DNA of 61,229 nt, from contig NZ_AUKX01000035.1 of the NCBI RefSeq assembly GCF_000424985.1, forward strand, positions 1 through 61,229, in the 5' to 3' direction. This document shows, one piece after another, positions 19,171 to 28,760 of the stretch (its first letter is position 1; every line of letters starts with the position of its first letter). Both the position numbers and the translations under genes were made by a program. The stretch is from Arenibacter latericius DSM 15913. GTDB taxonomy: Bacteria > Bacteroidota > Bacteroidia > Flavobacteriales > Flavobacteriaceae. Below the pieces are notes generated by a model. That model ran no database searches, was not told where the DNA came from, and saw nothing but the letters and a program-made list of their open reading frames with translations.

Positions 19171-19767
19171 TTAAAAATCAAATTCAACGTCTACAGGTTT
19201 TTCGGCACCTGGCTCTGAATCAAAATAAGGTTTATTATCAAACCCTAACCAACCGGCTAAAATAGAATTTGGGAACGTTTTTACGTGGGTGTTGTATGGT
19301 TTTATCGCCTCGTTAAATCGTGTTCTATTGGTTTGTATGGTGTTTTCTGTGCTAGTAAGCTCATCCTGGAGTTTTAAAAAGTTTTGGTTTGCTTTTAACT
19401 CTGGATATCTTTCCACGGTTACTAGAAGTCTAGACAGTGCACTGCTTAATCCACCCTGTGCTTGGTTAAACTCTTGTAATTGTTCCGCAGTGATATTAGA
19501 GGGGTCAATCGTGGTTTGGGTGGCTTTGGAACGAGCTTCTATAACCTCTGTAAGAGTATTACGCTCAAAATCAGCGGCGCCTTGTACCGTTTTAACAAGA
19601 TTCCCAATGAGGTCGTTACGGCGTTGGTATGCTGTTTGTACATTACCCCAAGCCTCACTTACATTTTCATTTAATTTTACAGCGGTATTATTAAAGCCTA
19701 CGCCCCAACGGTAGAACCCAAAAGCAATAATTACAATAACAATAACGGGGATTAACCATTTTTTCAT
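19171..19767 (-). CDS. LemA family protein
   Basis: This is a 198-aa protein with one N-terminal membrane helix (about 4-20) followed by the helical LemA domain. It includes the typical VQTAYQRRNDLIGNLVKTVQG and AIKPYNTHVKTFPNSILAGWLGF segments. LemA proteins have an N-out topology and an unknown envelope function. It is the third gene in the M23-MerR-LemA-TPM-TPM operon, 28 bases after merR. The family assignment is secure, the function is not. Confidence 0.92.
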   Translation of the reverse strand: MKKWLIPVIVIVIIAFGFYRWGVGFNNTAVKLNENVSEAWGNVQTAYQRRNDLIGNLVKTVQGAADFERNTLTEVIEARSKATQTTIDPSNITAEQLQEFNQAQGGLSSALSRLLVTVERYPELKANQNFLKLQDELTSTENTIQTNRTRFNEAIKPYNTHVKTFPNSILAGWLGFDNKPYFDSEPGAEKPVDVEFDF

Positions 19768-19795
19768 AAGTATTATTTTTTATAAAGGTTAGTGT

Positions 19796-20125
19796 TTATA
19801 GTTGATTTTTAATTCTGATCAATTCGGCTTTTACCTTTTCTAATTTTTGAATGACATCAAAAGTACTTAAGGTTTTAAGTCGGTTTTCCTTTAATTGGAT
19901 TTTTGCTCCCTCTAGTGTAAAGCCTCGTTGCTTTACCAAATGATAAATTAATTGAAGGTTTTTAATGTCCTCGGGAGTGAACTTCCTATTCCCCTTAGCA
20001 TTTTTTTTGGGTTTAAGCACATCAAACTCCTTTTCCCAAAAGCGAATAAGGGAGGTGTTAACCTTAAAGGCTTTGGCAACTTCGCCTATTCCGTAATATC
20101 TTTTTTCAGGGAGATCTATATGCAT
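19796..20125 (-). CDS. MerR family transcriptional regulator
   Basis: A 109-aa DNA-binding protein with the MerR winged helix (YYGIGEVAKAFKVNTSLIRFWEKEF, then NRKFTPEDIKNLQLIYHLVKQRGFTLEGAK) and a short C-terminal helix for dimerisation. No cysteines or ligand domain are present, so it is not a metal sensor. Its ATG overlaps the TAA of the M23 gene by one base, which implies translational coupling. It is a candidate regulator of its own operon and of envelope genes, but the target is not shown by the sequence. Confidence 0.9.
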   Translation of the reverse strand: MHIDLPEKRYYGIGEVAKAFKVNTSLIRFWEKEFDVLKPKKNAKGNRKFTPEDIKNLQLIYHLVKQRGFTLEGAKIQLKENRLKTLSTFDVIQKLEKVKAELIRIKNQL

Positions 20126-21102
20126 TAATCTAAAGATTGATTTTCTTGTGTAGCATATTTCAGCATATTTTCAAATTCTTCAGCGCTTAAACTTCCGTAG
20201 TAGAAATTAATCGGGTTTATACGTTGATTGTCTTTCCATACCTCATAATGTAAGTGAGGTGCTTCCGATCTTCCTGTATTTCCTACAAAACCAATGAGGT
20301 CTCCTCGCTCTACTTTTTGCCCCTTTTTTACGTTGTACTGACTTAGATGGGCGTATAAGGTCATATAACCATAACCGTGATCTATCCTAATATGTTTTCC
20401 ATATCCAGAAGAATTATTATCTGCTCTTTCTATTCTACCATCTCCGGAGGCATAGATGGGAGTGCCTTTTGGTGAGGTGAAATCCATTCCCCAATGCATC
20501 TTACGAGCCTTGGTAAAGGGGTCTGTACGCCATCCGTAACCTGAAGCCATTCTAGTAAGGTCTTCATTTTTTATTGGCTGTATGGCAGGAATTGCCGCTA
20601 GAAGCTTTTCTTTTTCTTCTGCTAATTTGGTAATCTCGTCTAAGGACTTCGATTGGATTACCATTTGTTTTTGTATAATTTCTAATCGCTTAGTACTCGC
20701 TATAATCATTTCGGAGTTATTATAACCCTCAAGTGATTTATATCGGTTTACGCCACCAAATCCAACTCTTCTTTGCTCTTCCGGTATCGGATTAGCTTCA
20801 AAATATAACCTATAAAGATTATTGTCCCTTTCTTCGATATTGCTCAAAACCTGCTCTATCTGAGTCATTTTTCTGTTGAGAATTTCAAACTGAAGCTCGT
20901 AATTCTTAAGTTCTCGCTGTAATGAAAGCTCATGCGGGGTATTAATTAGATTGGTATTTAATAGAAATATCAATCCTAAAAAACCAAAAAGTAAAGAGCC
21001 TAAAAAAAAGAAGGCTATATTTCTATACTTTTTCGCTTTTTTGGGTTCTATCTTTCGATAAGATAGGGTGTCCGGGTCGTAATAATATTTTACCTTAGAC
21101 AT
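20125..21102 (-). CDS. M23 (LytM-like) metallopeptidase, membrane anchored
   Basis: This is a 325-aa envelope protein. A membrane helix (about 27-50) is followed by a coiled coil (about 58-180) and a C-terminal LytM/M23 domain (about 185-310). Zinc and catalytic residues are visible in MHWGMDF (HxxxD) and APHLHYEV (HxH). The domain usually cleaves peptidoglycan cross-bridges or activates amidases; with the HxH and HxxxD complete, it is probably active. It is first in the five-gene operon and divergent from alaS, with facing promoter boxes between them. Confidence 0.9.
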   Translation of the reverse strand: MSKVKYYYDPDTLSYRKIEPKKAKKYRNIAFFFLGSLLFGFLGLIFLLNTNLINTPHELSLQRELKNYELQFEILNRKMTQIEQVLSNIEERDNNLYRLYFEANPIPEEQRRVGFGGVNRYKSLEGYNNSEMIIASTKRLEIIQKQMVIQSKSLDEITKLAEEKEKLLAAIPAIQPIKNEDLTRMASGYGWRTDPFTKARKMHWGMDFTSPKGTPIYASGDGRIERADNNSSGYGKHIRIDHGYGYMTLYAHLSQYNVKKGQKVERGDLIGFVGNTGRSEAPHLHYEVWKDNQRINPINFYYGSLSAEEFENMLKYATQENQSLD

Positions 21103-21117
21103 GTATGTAATTTATTC

Positions 21118-21125
21118 TATTTTTG
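21118..21125 (+). promoter_or_regulatory. TAnnTTTG promoter box of alaS
   Basis: TATTTTTG lies 81 bases upstream of alaS, which gives a leader of roughly 75 bases. The box overlaps the leader of the divergent M23 operon. Confidence 0.45.
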
Positions 21126-21148
21126 TGGCGGTAATTAACAGCTACCCG

Positions 21149-21156
21149 CAAAGTTA
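21149..21156 (-). promoter_or_regulatory. TAnnTTTG promoter box of the M23 operon
   Basis: TAACTTTG on the minus strand lies 46 bases before the M23 start. With the alaS box 24 bases away on the other strand, the two transcripts would overlap at their 5' ends. Confidence 0.5.
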
Positions 21157-21206
21157 AGAAATGTTTTCTAGCATCAGTTAAATATATAAAAAGCTTACCA
21201 ATTTAG

Positions 21207-23822
21207 ATGAGATCCCAAGAGATTAGAGCCAAGTTTTTAGAATTTTTTAAGGAAAGAACCCATAAAATTGTTCCTTCTGCGCCTATGGTCATCAAAGATG
21301 ATCCAACCTTGATGTTCACCAATGCCGGAATGAATCAGTTTAAGGAGTTTTTCCTAGGTAATTCCGTACCTAAACATACAAGAGTCGCAGATTCCCAAAA
21401 GTGCCTTAGGGTGAGTGGAAAACACAATGACCTAGAAGAGGTGGGTAAAGATACCTATCACCATACTATGTTTGAGATGTTGGGGAATTGGAGTTTTGGA
21501 GATTACTTTAAAGAAGAAGCAATTGCCTGGGCTTGGGAGTTTTTAACTGAGGTATGTAAAATAGATAAAGACTGTCTCTACGTAACCGTTTTTGAAGGGA
21601 GTAAGGATGCCGATAACCTAGGTCAAGATACTGAAGCTTTAGAATTGTGGCGCAAGCATGTGGCAGAAGATAGAATATTGTTCGGTAATAAGGCAGATAA
21701 CTTTTGGGAAATGGGGGATCAAGGTCCCTGCGGACCTTGTTCGGAAATTCATGTAGATATTAGGTCTCAGGAAGAGAAAGAAAAGGTTTCTGGTGCTTCT
21801 TTGGTTAATATGGACCATCCGGAAGTAGTGGAAATATGGAATCTGGTATTTATGCAGTACAACAGGAGAGCTAATGGGAATCTGGAGCCATTACCTGCAA
21901 AGCATGTAGATACAGGTATGGGCTTTGAGCGACTCTGTATGGTGATGCAAAATGTTCGTTCTAACTATGATACTGATATATTTACCCCGCTTATTAGAGA
22001 AGTGGAGACTATAGCTAATGCCAAATATGGAAAGGATGAAAAGGTTGATATAGCTATTCGGGTTATAGTAGATCATATTAGAGCAGTGGCCTTTTCTATT
22101 GCAGACGGACAATTGCCTAGTAATACCGGAGCAGGTTATGTAATTCGTAGGATTCTGAGAAGAGCTATTAGATATGGGTTTACCTTTTTGGATACTAAGG
22201 ATCCTTTTATGTACCGATTGGTTAAGGTGCTTGCCGATAAAATGGGGGAAGCTTTCCCCGAGCTTAGAGTACAAAAACAATTGATAGAGAACGTGATTAA
22301 GGAAGAGGAACAGTCTTTCTTAAAAACTTTAGAGCAAGGTTTGGTATTGCTAGATACTATGATCTCTATTAACAAAGGACTTACCGTAGATGGTAGAAAG
22401 GCCTTTGAACTTTATGATACCTATGGTTTTCCTATAGACCTTACGGCACTTATTTTAAGCGAGAGAGGTTATCAATTAGATGAAAAGGGGTTTAAGGAGG
22501 CCATGCAAGAACAAAAAGCCCGCTCTAGGTCGGCCTCCGAAGTTTCTAAAGACGACTGGGTAGTTTTGTCCAATGATTTAGAACAGGAGTTTGTGGGGTA
22601 TGATTTGTTGGAAACCTCGGTTAAATTGGTGAAATATAGAAAGGTTACCTCCAAAAAAGAGGGGGAACAATACCAAATGGTGTTTAATTTAACTCCGTTT
22701 TATCCAGAAGGTGGTGGCCAGGTAGGTGATAAAGGTTATTTAGAAGCATCTAATGGAAACGTATACTATATCTTAGATACAAAAAGGGAAAATAATGAAA
22801 TTGTTCATTTTACTAAGGAATTGCCAGTTGAAGTAAATGAAAGTCTTAAAGCGGTTGTTGATAAAAAACAACGCTGGAGAACGGCTTGTAATCACACTGC
22901 TACCCACTTATTGCATCAGGCGTTACGCGAGGTGTTAGGTGAACACGTAGAGCAGAAAGGTTCTGCAGTACACTCAAAATATTTGCGATTCGATTTTTCT
23001 CATTTTGCTAAACTTACAGTAAGCGAGATACGGGATGTAGAAAGTTTTGTTAATTCACGTATCTATGGCAACTTGCCTCTAGAAGAGCAACGAGGGGTTA
23101 CTATGGAAGAAGCCCTAAAGCAAGGTGCTATGGCTCTCTTTGGAGAGAAATATGGGGATACGGTAAGGACCATCCGCTTTGGGCAATCTATTGAGCTTTG
23201 TGGAGGGACCCATGTGAAGAATACAAGAGATATTTGGCATTTTAAAATTAGATCAGAAGGCGCAGTAGCTTCAGGAATACGTAGGATAGAAGCGATTACC
23301 TCAGACGCCGTTAAAGATTTTTATTCGGAGAATAATAGGTTGATGCTCGAGATTAAAGATCTATTGAATAATGCAGCAGACCCAGTGAAGGCGGTAGCTT
23401 CTCTGCAAGAAGAGAATGCATCACTTAAAAAACAAATTGAAGGGTTTTTAAAGGATAAAGCCAAGAATTTAAAAGGGGACCTTTTAAACGAGTTAACCGA
23501 GGTAAACGGAGTGCAGTTCCTTGCGAAGAAGGTAGATTTAGATGCCGCTGGTATTAAAGACCTGTCTTTTGAAATGGGAAGTAATAAGGATAACTTATTC
23601 TTATTATTCGCTACAGAGCAAGATGGGAAGGCTTTATTATCTTGTTATATTTCCAAAGAAGTGGTGGCTGAAAAGAACTTAAATGCTGGAACCATAGTAC
23701 GGGAATTGGGGAAATTTATTCAAGGTGGAGGAGGAGGTCAGCCTTTCTTCGCTACCGCTGGTGGAAAAAACCCTGCAGGTATTCCAGAAGTATTAAATAA
23801 GGCAAAGGAATATTTAAACTAA
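21207..23822 (+). CDS. alaS: Alanine-tRNA ligase
   Basis: AlaRS charges tRNA-Ala and clears mischarged Ser and Gly. This 871-aa protein has the class II catalytic domain at the N-terminus (motif 1 [16 protein letters not shown]) and the tRNA-recognition region. The editing domain follows with HTATHLLH and the CGGTHV zinc motif, then a C-terminal C-Ala/DHHA1 domain ([15 protein letters not shown]). Length and order match the family. It leads a plus-strand set with GSCFA and DUF4230 genes. Confidence 0.97.
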   Translation: MRSQEIRAKFLEFFKERTHKIVPSAPMVIKDDPTLMFTNAGMNQFKEFFLGNSVPKHTRVADSQKCLRVSGKHNDLEEVGKDTYHHTMFEMLGNWSFGDYFKEEAIAWAWEFLTEVCKIDKDCLYVTVFEGSKDADNLGQDTEALELWRKHVAEDRILFGNKADNFWEMGDQGPCGPCSEIHVDIRSQEEKEKVSGASLVNMDHPEVVEIWNLVFMQYNRRANGNLEPLPAKHVDTGMGFERLCMVMQNVRSNYDTDIFTPLIREVETIANAKYGKDEKVDIAIRVIVDHIRAVAFSIADGQLPSNTGAGYVIRRILRRAIRYGFTFLDTKDPFMYRLVKVLADKMGEAFPELRVQKQLIENVIKEEEQSFLKTLEQGLVLLDTMISINKGLTVDGRKAFELYDTYGFPIDLTALILSERGYQLDEKGFKEAMQEQKARSRSASEVSKDDWVVLSNDLEQEFVGYDLLETSVKLVKYRKVTSKKEGEQYQMVFNLTPFYPEGGGQVGDKGYLEASNGNVYYILDTKRENNEIVHFTKELPVEVNESLKAVVDKKQRWRTACNHTATHLLHQALREVLGEHVEQKGSAVHSKYLRFDFSHFAKLTVSEIRDVESFVNSRIYGNLPLEEQRGVTMEEALKQGAMALFGEKYGDTVRTIRFGQSIELCGGTHVKNTRDIWHFKIRSEGAVASGIRRIEAITSDAVKDFYSENNRLMLEIKDLLNNAADPVKAVASLQEENASLKKQIEGFLKDKAKNLKGDLLNELTEVNGVQFLAKKVDLDAAGIKDLSFEMGSNKDNLFLLFATEQDGKALLSCYISKEVVAEKNLNAGTIVRELGKFIQGGGGGQPFFATAGGKNPAGIPEVLNKAKEYLN

Positions 23823-23910
23823 TGTCAAGCATTTTATTGGAGCGATAAAGGTAAAAAGCGCTTTAGTAAATCGTACGACGCAGATTGGTTTTAATGAAGT
23901 GCGGAAGAGA

Positions 23911-24861
23911 ATGAAGTTACAGACCTATATACCATTAGATAAGGCAAAGGGCCCAATGGACTACCAAAGCAGGGTAGTTTTGTTGGGCTCCTGTTTTTCA
24001 AAAAATATTGGGGACAAGCTAGATTATTTTAAATTTCGGACACTTTGTAATCCATTTGGGACGCAATTTCATCCCAAAGCTATAGAGCAGTTGGTGAGTA
24101 GGTCTATTGAAAAGGAAAATTACACCGAAGAGGATGTTTTTTTGCATGATGGAATATGGCACTGTTTTGATGCGCATTCCGATTTGTCGGCAGCATCTAA
24201 AGATCAATTGCTCCAAAATTTAAATTCGGGCCTAAACGTTGCATTTAATCATATTACAAAGGCTACACACATAATTATTACTTTGGGAACAGCTTGGGCG
24301 TATAGGCACAATGCAACAGATAAAGTGGTTGCTAACTGCCATAAGGTGCCACAAAAGGAGTTTTCTAAAGAAATAGTCTCCATAGAGTCCAATGTAAAGA
24401 GTCTTAGGAAAATTGTGGAAGGTATTAGAAGTGTAAATAAAAAGGCTCAACTTATTTTTACGGTTTCCCCAGTAAGGCACCTCAAGGACGGTTTTGTGGA
24501 GAATCAACTTAGCAAAGCAAACTTAATTACCTCTATCCATTCACTTCTTAATAGTATGGAACCTAAAGGGCATTACTTTCCGTCTTATGAAATTATGATG
24601 GATGAATTGCGAGACTACCGTTTTTATAACACAGATATGATTCATCCCAACACTTTGGCTATAGATTATATATGGGAGAAATTTATTTATGTTTGGATGT
24701 CAGAGTCTGTATTTCGTGTGATGGAAAGAGTTGCTAAAGTTCAAAAGGGGTTGCAGCATAGGCCATTTAACTTATGTTCGGCACAGCATAAGCAGTTTCT
24801 AGATAAACAACAACAAAAAATAAGGGAACTCCAAAAAGAGTACCCATTTATGAGATTTTAA
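23911..24861 (+). CDS. GSCFA domain protein
   Basis: This 316-aa protein carries the diagnostic motif (LLGSCFSKNIGDKL) near residues 26-39. It also shows further blocks resembling SGNH-type hydrolases (ITLGTAWAYRH, TVSPVRH, DMIHPN), so an esterase-like activity with the Ser of GSC and the Asp/His of DMIHP is plausible. No signal peptide is seen. I chose ATG 23911; a GTG at 23899 would add four residues. It lies 88 bases after alaS and 2 bases before the DUF4230 gene. The substrate is unknown. Confidence 0.87.
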   Translation: MKLQTYIPLDKAKGPMDYQSRVVLLGSCFSKNIGDKLDYFKFRTLCNPFGTQFHPKAIEQLVSRSIEKENYTEEDVFLHDGIWHCFDAHSDLSAASKDQLLQNLNSGLNVAFNHITKATHIIITLGTAWAYRHNATDKVVANCHKVPQKEFSKEIVSIESNVKSLRKIVEGIRSVNKKAQLIFTVSPVRHLKDGFVENQLSKANLITSIHSLLNSMEPKGHYFPSYEIMMDELRDYRFYNTDMIHPNTLAIDYIWEKFIYVWMSESVFRVMERVAKVQKGLQHRPFNLCSAQHKQFLDKQQQKIRELQKEYPFMRF

Positions 24862-24863
24862 GG

Positions 24864-25490
24864 ATGAGAAATATTATAATAGGAATCGTATTAACCTTAA
24901 CAGTGGTATTAGTTTTTCGTTCCTGCTCCGAAGATAAAAAGAAGACTTCTATTTTAGAGGAGAATTCCATGTTAATACAAGAGCAAGTAAATAACGTGGC
25001 TAAACTTATCGTTACCGAGGGGCATTTTGCCGAAGTGTATAACTATAAAGATTCGCAACAGCTATTTGGACCATTGATTACTGCAGATAAAAAAGCGCTA
25101 GTAGTGGTTAATGCAGAGGTAACTGTAGCCTATGATTTAAGTAAGATTGATTTTGAAGTAGACAAGGAGTCTAAAACCTTGTTTATCCGAAGTATTCCTA
25201 AAGCAGAGATTAAAATTTATCCCGATTTTGAATACTACGATGTTACCGCAGATTTCCTGAACCAATTTAATGCGGGAGATTATAATAAGATAAAAAGAAA
25301 CGTAAATGCTTCTTTAATGAAGAAAATAGACGCTTCTTCCCTAAAGTCTAATGCAGAAAACCGACTGATAAGTGAGTTGTCTAAGTTTTTAGTGCTAACG
25401 AATACCATGGGGTGGACTCTAGTGTATGGTGATAGTACTATTGAGAGTTTAGAGGAATTAAAACCTACCAACAAAATTATTAAGAATTAG
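24864..25490 (+). CDS. DUF4230 membrane-anchored protein
   Basis: This 208-aa protein has a single N-terminal membrane segment or lipoprotein-like signal (VLTLTVVLVFRSCSED; a lipobox is imperfect). A periplasmic DUF4230 domain follows, with EGHFAEVYNYKDSQ and KKALVVVNAEVTVAYDLSKIDF. The family is uncharacterised. It starts 2 bases after the GSCFA gene and is likely co-transcribed with it. It is convergent with the esterase gene 13 bases further on. Confidence 0.85.
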   Translation: MRNIIIGIVLTLTVVLVFRSCSEDKKKTSILEENSMLIQEQVNNVAKLIVTEGHFAEVYNYKDSQQLFGPLITADKKALVVVNAEVTVAYDLSKIDFEVDKESKTLFIRSIPKAEIKIYPDFEYYDVTADFLNQFNAGDYNKIKRNVNASLMKKIDASSLKSNAENRLISELSKFLVLTNTMGWTLVYGDSTIESLEELKPTNKIIKN

Positions 25491-25503
25491 CTGAGGTTAA
25501 TAC

Positions 25504-26769
25504 TTACTTAAAGTGGGTATTAGCCCACTTAATATACTGTTCCCAATCATAATCCGTAACATCATGCTTGCCTGTACGTATATGGTAGGCAACAGTGTTA
25601 TGGATAGGTGAGTTGGTATTTGGCATTTCCATGTTACCAATACCTTTCTTGCCGTATAATTCATAAACTGATGATGCATATTTGGTGGATAAAAATTCAC
25701 CTTTTGGATCTGCCCATCTATCTTCTTTTGCGCTTGCTACATAAAGAGGTCTTGGTGCTATAAGGGCCAAAAGTTGGTGTTGGTCTACAGCTAATGCCCC
25801 CTCATTATTATTGTATTCTTTAAAGTTGGTGCAGAACCAATGAGGAAAGCGTTCGTTTATAACTGCTATGGTTTCCCCAAATGTTCTTTTGGACATTGAG
25901 GCACCACCACATCCCGAATTGTTAGATATAACACCAGCAAATCTTTGGTCGTTAGCTCCAGCCCATAGGGCAGATTTTCCTAACCTAGAATGTCCAAAAA
26001 CAATAACTTTTGAAGCATCAACCTCAGGATTTATTTCAAAATAATCCATTGCCTTGCTCAAGCCCCAGGCCCATGCGGCAATACTTCCCCACTCTTCTAG
26101 TTTTGGCTGATTTTGATTTTCACTATATAAAAGATGGTGTATTCCGTCTGATAAATCATTTTTATCTGGATCAACCTCCCCATAGTAAATAGTAGCGAGG
26201 CCATAACCGGCATTTATGATTTTTTCAATTGCCCACCTATTGGTGCGTTTGCCTCTAGAGGCTGCAGTTAAGGTGTTGTTTTCAATTCCAAACTCCTCAT
26301 TATTGTTGGACCATGCAGAAGAAATTATTACCGCTTCGTCTTCAGTAATCGTATGATTTCCATAAAAGTTATAGCCTAAAAAGAGGGCTGCATTTTTCAC
26401 ATGTTTTGGGAGGTAAAGTAAAATGGTAAAACTCAATTTTTTATTGTTATGAGTAAAAGTGAGTTCTACCTGTCTGCGCAGGGCTTTTCCATTAAGCGCA
26501 TTGTCGTCCTGCTCTAAGATATGGTAGGAGTCTATTTTTAGATTTTTAGGCACCCGTCCATAAACATTGTCTTTAAAAAAAGCATGTAGTTCTGGTCGTC
26601 TTAATTTTTCCCAATCAGCAGTAGTACTAATGGTTTTGCCTTTAAAGGTGATTAAAGGGTTAGGGACCTCAAATAAAGGAACTTCGTTTTCATTATAAAT
26701 GGTTTGGGCTTTGGAAATAGACATGGAGACAAGGAATAAGAGTATTGTAAGTAGGACCGGTATTTTCAT
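25504..26769 (-). CDS. CE15-like glucuronoyl esterase family hydrolase
   Basis: This is a 421-aa exported alpha/beta hydrolase. The signal peptide (about 1-22, ending KAQ) precedes the fold. The nucleophile elbow GHSRLG has S261 with the adjacent R262 that marks CE15 esterases. The SNNSGCGGASMSKRTFGE and HWFC blocks follow, and the likely catalytic H331 lies in DQHQLLALIAPR. CE15 enzymes cleave esters of glucuronic acid linking plant lignin to xylan; marine bacterial members act on other uronate esters. No other carbohydrate genes adjoin it, so the substrate is open. Confidence 0.85.
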   Translation of the reverse strand: MKIPVLLTILLFLVSMSISKAQTIYNENEVPLFEVPNPLITFKGKTISTTADWEKLRRPELHAFFKDNVYGRVPKNLKIDSYHILEQDDNALNGKALRRQVELTFTHNNKKLSFTILLYLPKHVKNAALFLGYNFYGNHTITEDEAVIISSAWSNNNEEFGIENNTLTAASRGKRTNRWAIEKIINAGYGLATIYYGEVDPDKNDLSDGIHHLLYSENQNQPKLEEWGSIAAWAWGLSKAMDYFEINPEVDASKVIVFGHSRLGKSALWAGANDQRFAGVISNNSGCGGASMSKRTFGETIAVINERFPHWFCTNFKEYNNNEGALAVDQHQLLALIAPRPLYVASAKEDRWADPKGEFLSTKYASSVYELYGKKGIGNMEMPNTNSPIHNTVAYHIRTGKHDVTDYDWEQYIKWANTHFK

Positions 26770-26826
26770 AACATTATTAATTAATGGTCATCTACACTCT
26801 GTATAATTTTAGATTTCGACAAAAGT

Positions 26827-28578
26827 CTAAATTACTAAATTTTTATCTACTAGTTCCAACCCGTCATCTATTAAACGTCCTACGCTAGGTTTGTTGCGCT
26901 TTACATTGGCGAGATGTGCTGAAATTTCATTGGCAAACTCGCTATCTCCATTATTCATTGCCAACTCGTATAATTCCACGGGTAGTAGCCAATCTTCGGG
27001 GTGGTTCGATAAGAGTTCTTGGAATACCTTATTTCGGGAAATAGTGGTGTTTTCACCCTCTCTAAACTCTCTAACTTGTTTGTAGAGTTGCTCTAATTGG
27101 AGATCTAATTTAGTTTTAGGTGTTTTGATAGTGGTATCGGAAATTTTGTGAGTAATTAGGTCAAAACTAGATAAGTCTGCCGGACCATTGAAAACAGAAA
27201 CAATAGATTGACCAACTGCCATATTATATAATCCTTGTTCTGGATGGAAGAGTATTTGATCGTGGTGTTTTACAGTGCAATTAGAAAAGGAGATTAAGAT
27301 AATTTCTCCTTTTAAGTTTCTTGTCCCAGTTATGATCTTTCCGCTAACGGTGATGCCTCCAATAAACTCTAGGGTAACCACTTCACCTTCGTAAATATTA
27401 TAAGCCTTTAAGTCTCTTGGGCTCATATCCTCAATAGCGATATTTATTCCCTTTAGTTTTCCTATCGGAGCGCCAAATCCATTAGGGTAATGCTTAGTTC
27501 CATGTCCTATAAGTTCCTTCTCTCTATAAGAAAGTGCCGTCTTGCCTTCGGTGAAAAAATAAATAGGCTTCCCTTCATGAGCAATAGCCCTAGTGAAATT
27601 CCCGGAAATTTGAATGCCTGTGCTTAATTCTATGGTGCCTAATTCTTTGGACTCCACTAACTTTTCTAAACCGCTTAATCCGCCCTTGCGGAGGGCCATT
27701 GTATTGGCAAATTCTTCTAGTACTTGGTTGAGGTAGGCAAAGTCTGGGGTTACAAAAAGTTGAGGTTGGGGTTTGGTTATATCAAAGGAAGTATGTACCG
27801 CCTCAAGCGAATAGGGTATCTTCTTTACTTCATCTGTCATGCACCAAGCACTTTCACCAATAGAGGATAAAAGACCAGCTCCATATATTTTAGGGTTTTC
27901 TAGGGTGCCTATAAGTCCGTATTCTACGGTCCACCAATGTAAATTTCTAATGAGAGCCATTTCACTAGGCTCTCCCATATTTTGCTGAAGTTCCTCAATT
28001 CTTTTTTCTGCTTTTTCAATGAGGTCTTGGGGTGTTCCTTCCGCTTCCTTTATAATGGAAAGATGTCTTACAGCTTCATAGAGTTCATAATCTTTTTTGC
28101 TAGAAAGGGCTTTGCTGCCAATTTCCCCAAACCTTCTTAAATACTCTGCATATTCGGGATTGGCAATAATAGGCGCATGGCCTGCACCTTCATGAATAAT
28201 ATCTGGTGCGGGGGTATATTCTATGTGTTCTAGCTGTCTAATGTCAGAAGCAATAACCAAAATATTATAAGCCTGAAATTCCATAAATGCACTAGGGGGA
28301 ATAAATCCATCTACCGCTACCGCTGCCCAACCAATTTCTTTTAGAATACGATTCATTCCGTACATATTGGGAATGTGGTCTATGGCAATCCCCGTTTTAT
28401 GAAGGCCATCTACATAGCTTTTATGAGCTACCTTACTGAGATAGTCAACGTTTTTTCTCATTACATAACGCCAAACAGCCTGATTTATCGCGGTGTATTC
28501 CTCATAGTTTTGAGGCTTTATATATTGCTTTAAATGTTTGGGTAGCTTATCTAATATGAAATTGCTTTCAAAGGTCAT
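26827..28578 (-). CDS. Aromatic amino acid hydroxylase (phenylalanine 4-monooxygenase-like)
   Basis: This 583-aa iron- and pterin-dependent enzyme would hydroxylate phenylalanine, or another aromatic amino acid. The iron ligands H129 and H134 lie in IIHEGAGHAPI, and E219 in HWWTVEYGLIGT. The catalytic domain covers about 20-320. The remaining ~260 residues, with PNGFGAPIGKLKGIN and a helical tail, exceed the ~260-300 aa of ordinary bacterial phenylalanine hydroxylases. The long form appears to be the Bacteroidetes type. No pterin recycling gene adjoins it. Confidence 0.9.
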   Translation of the reverse strand: MTFESNFILDKLPKHLKQYIKPQNYEEYTAINQAVWRYVMRKNVDYLSKVAHKSYVDGLHKTGIAIDHIPNMYGMNRILKEIGWAAVAVDGFIPPSAFMEFQAYNILVIASDIRQLEHIEYTPAPDIIHEGAGHAPIIANPEYAEYLRRFGEIGSKALSSKKDYELYEAVRHLSIIKEAEGTPQDLIEKAEKRIEELQQNMGEPSEMALIRNLHWWTVEYGLIGTLENPKIYGAGLLSSIGESAWCMTDEVKKIPYSLEAVHTSFDITKPQPQLFVTPDFAYLNQVLEEFANTMALRKGGLSGLEKLVESKELGTIELSTGIQISGNFTRAIAHEGKPIYFFTEGKTALSYREKELIGHGTKHYPNGFGAPIGKLKGINIAIEDMSPRDLKAYNIYEGEVVTLEFIGGITVSGKIITGTRNLKGEIILISFSNCTVKHHDQILFHPEQGLYNMAVGQSIVSVFNGPADLSSFDLITHKISDTTIKTPKTKLDLQLEQLYKQVREFREGENTTISRNKVFQELLSNHPEDWLLPVELYELAMNNGDSEFANEISAHLANVKRNKPSVGRLIDDGLELVDKNLVI

Positions 28579-28610
28579 TGAGTCTGAATTAACTGATTAA
28601 TTAAAGATAC

Positions 28611-28658
28611 AAAAAAAGCCACGCCTTAAGGAAGTTTTACTTCTCTAAGGCGTGGCTT
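28611..28658 (-). terminator. Intrinsic terminator after the DUF4136 gene
   Basis: A perfect 13-bp stem (28616-28628/28646-28658) with a 17-base loop is followed on the minus strand by a run of T. It lies about 100 bases beyond the DUF4136 stop and before the hydroxylase start. Confidence 0.85.
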
Positions 28659-28760
28659 AACAGAAAATTATTGTGGTCTTTAACTCTTTGTTCCTAGCTG
28701 ATTATAATAACAAATTACAGCATAAGTTTTAAATAATAGGTGATGTTCTAGTGAGGTCTC

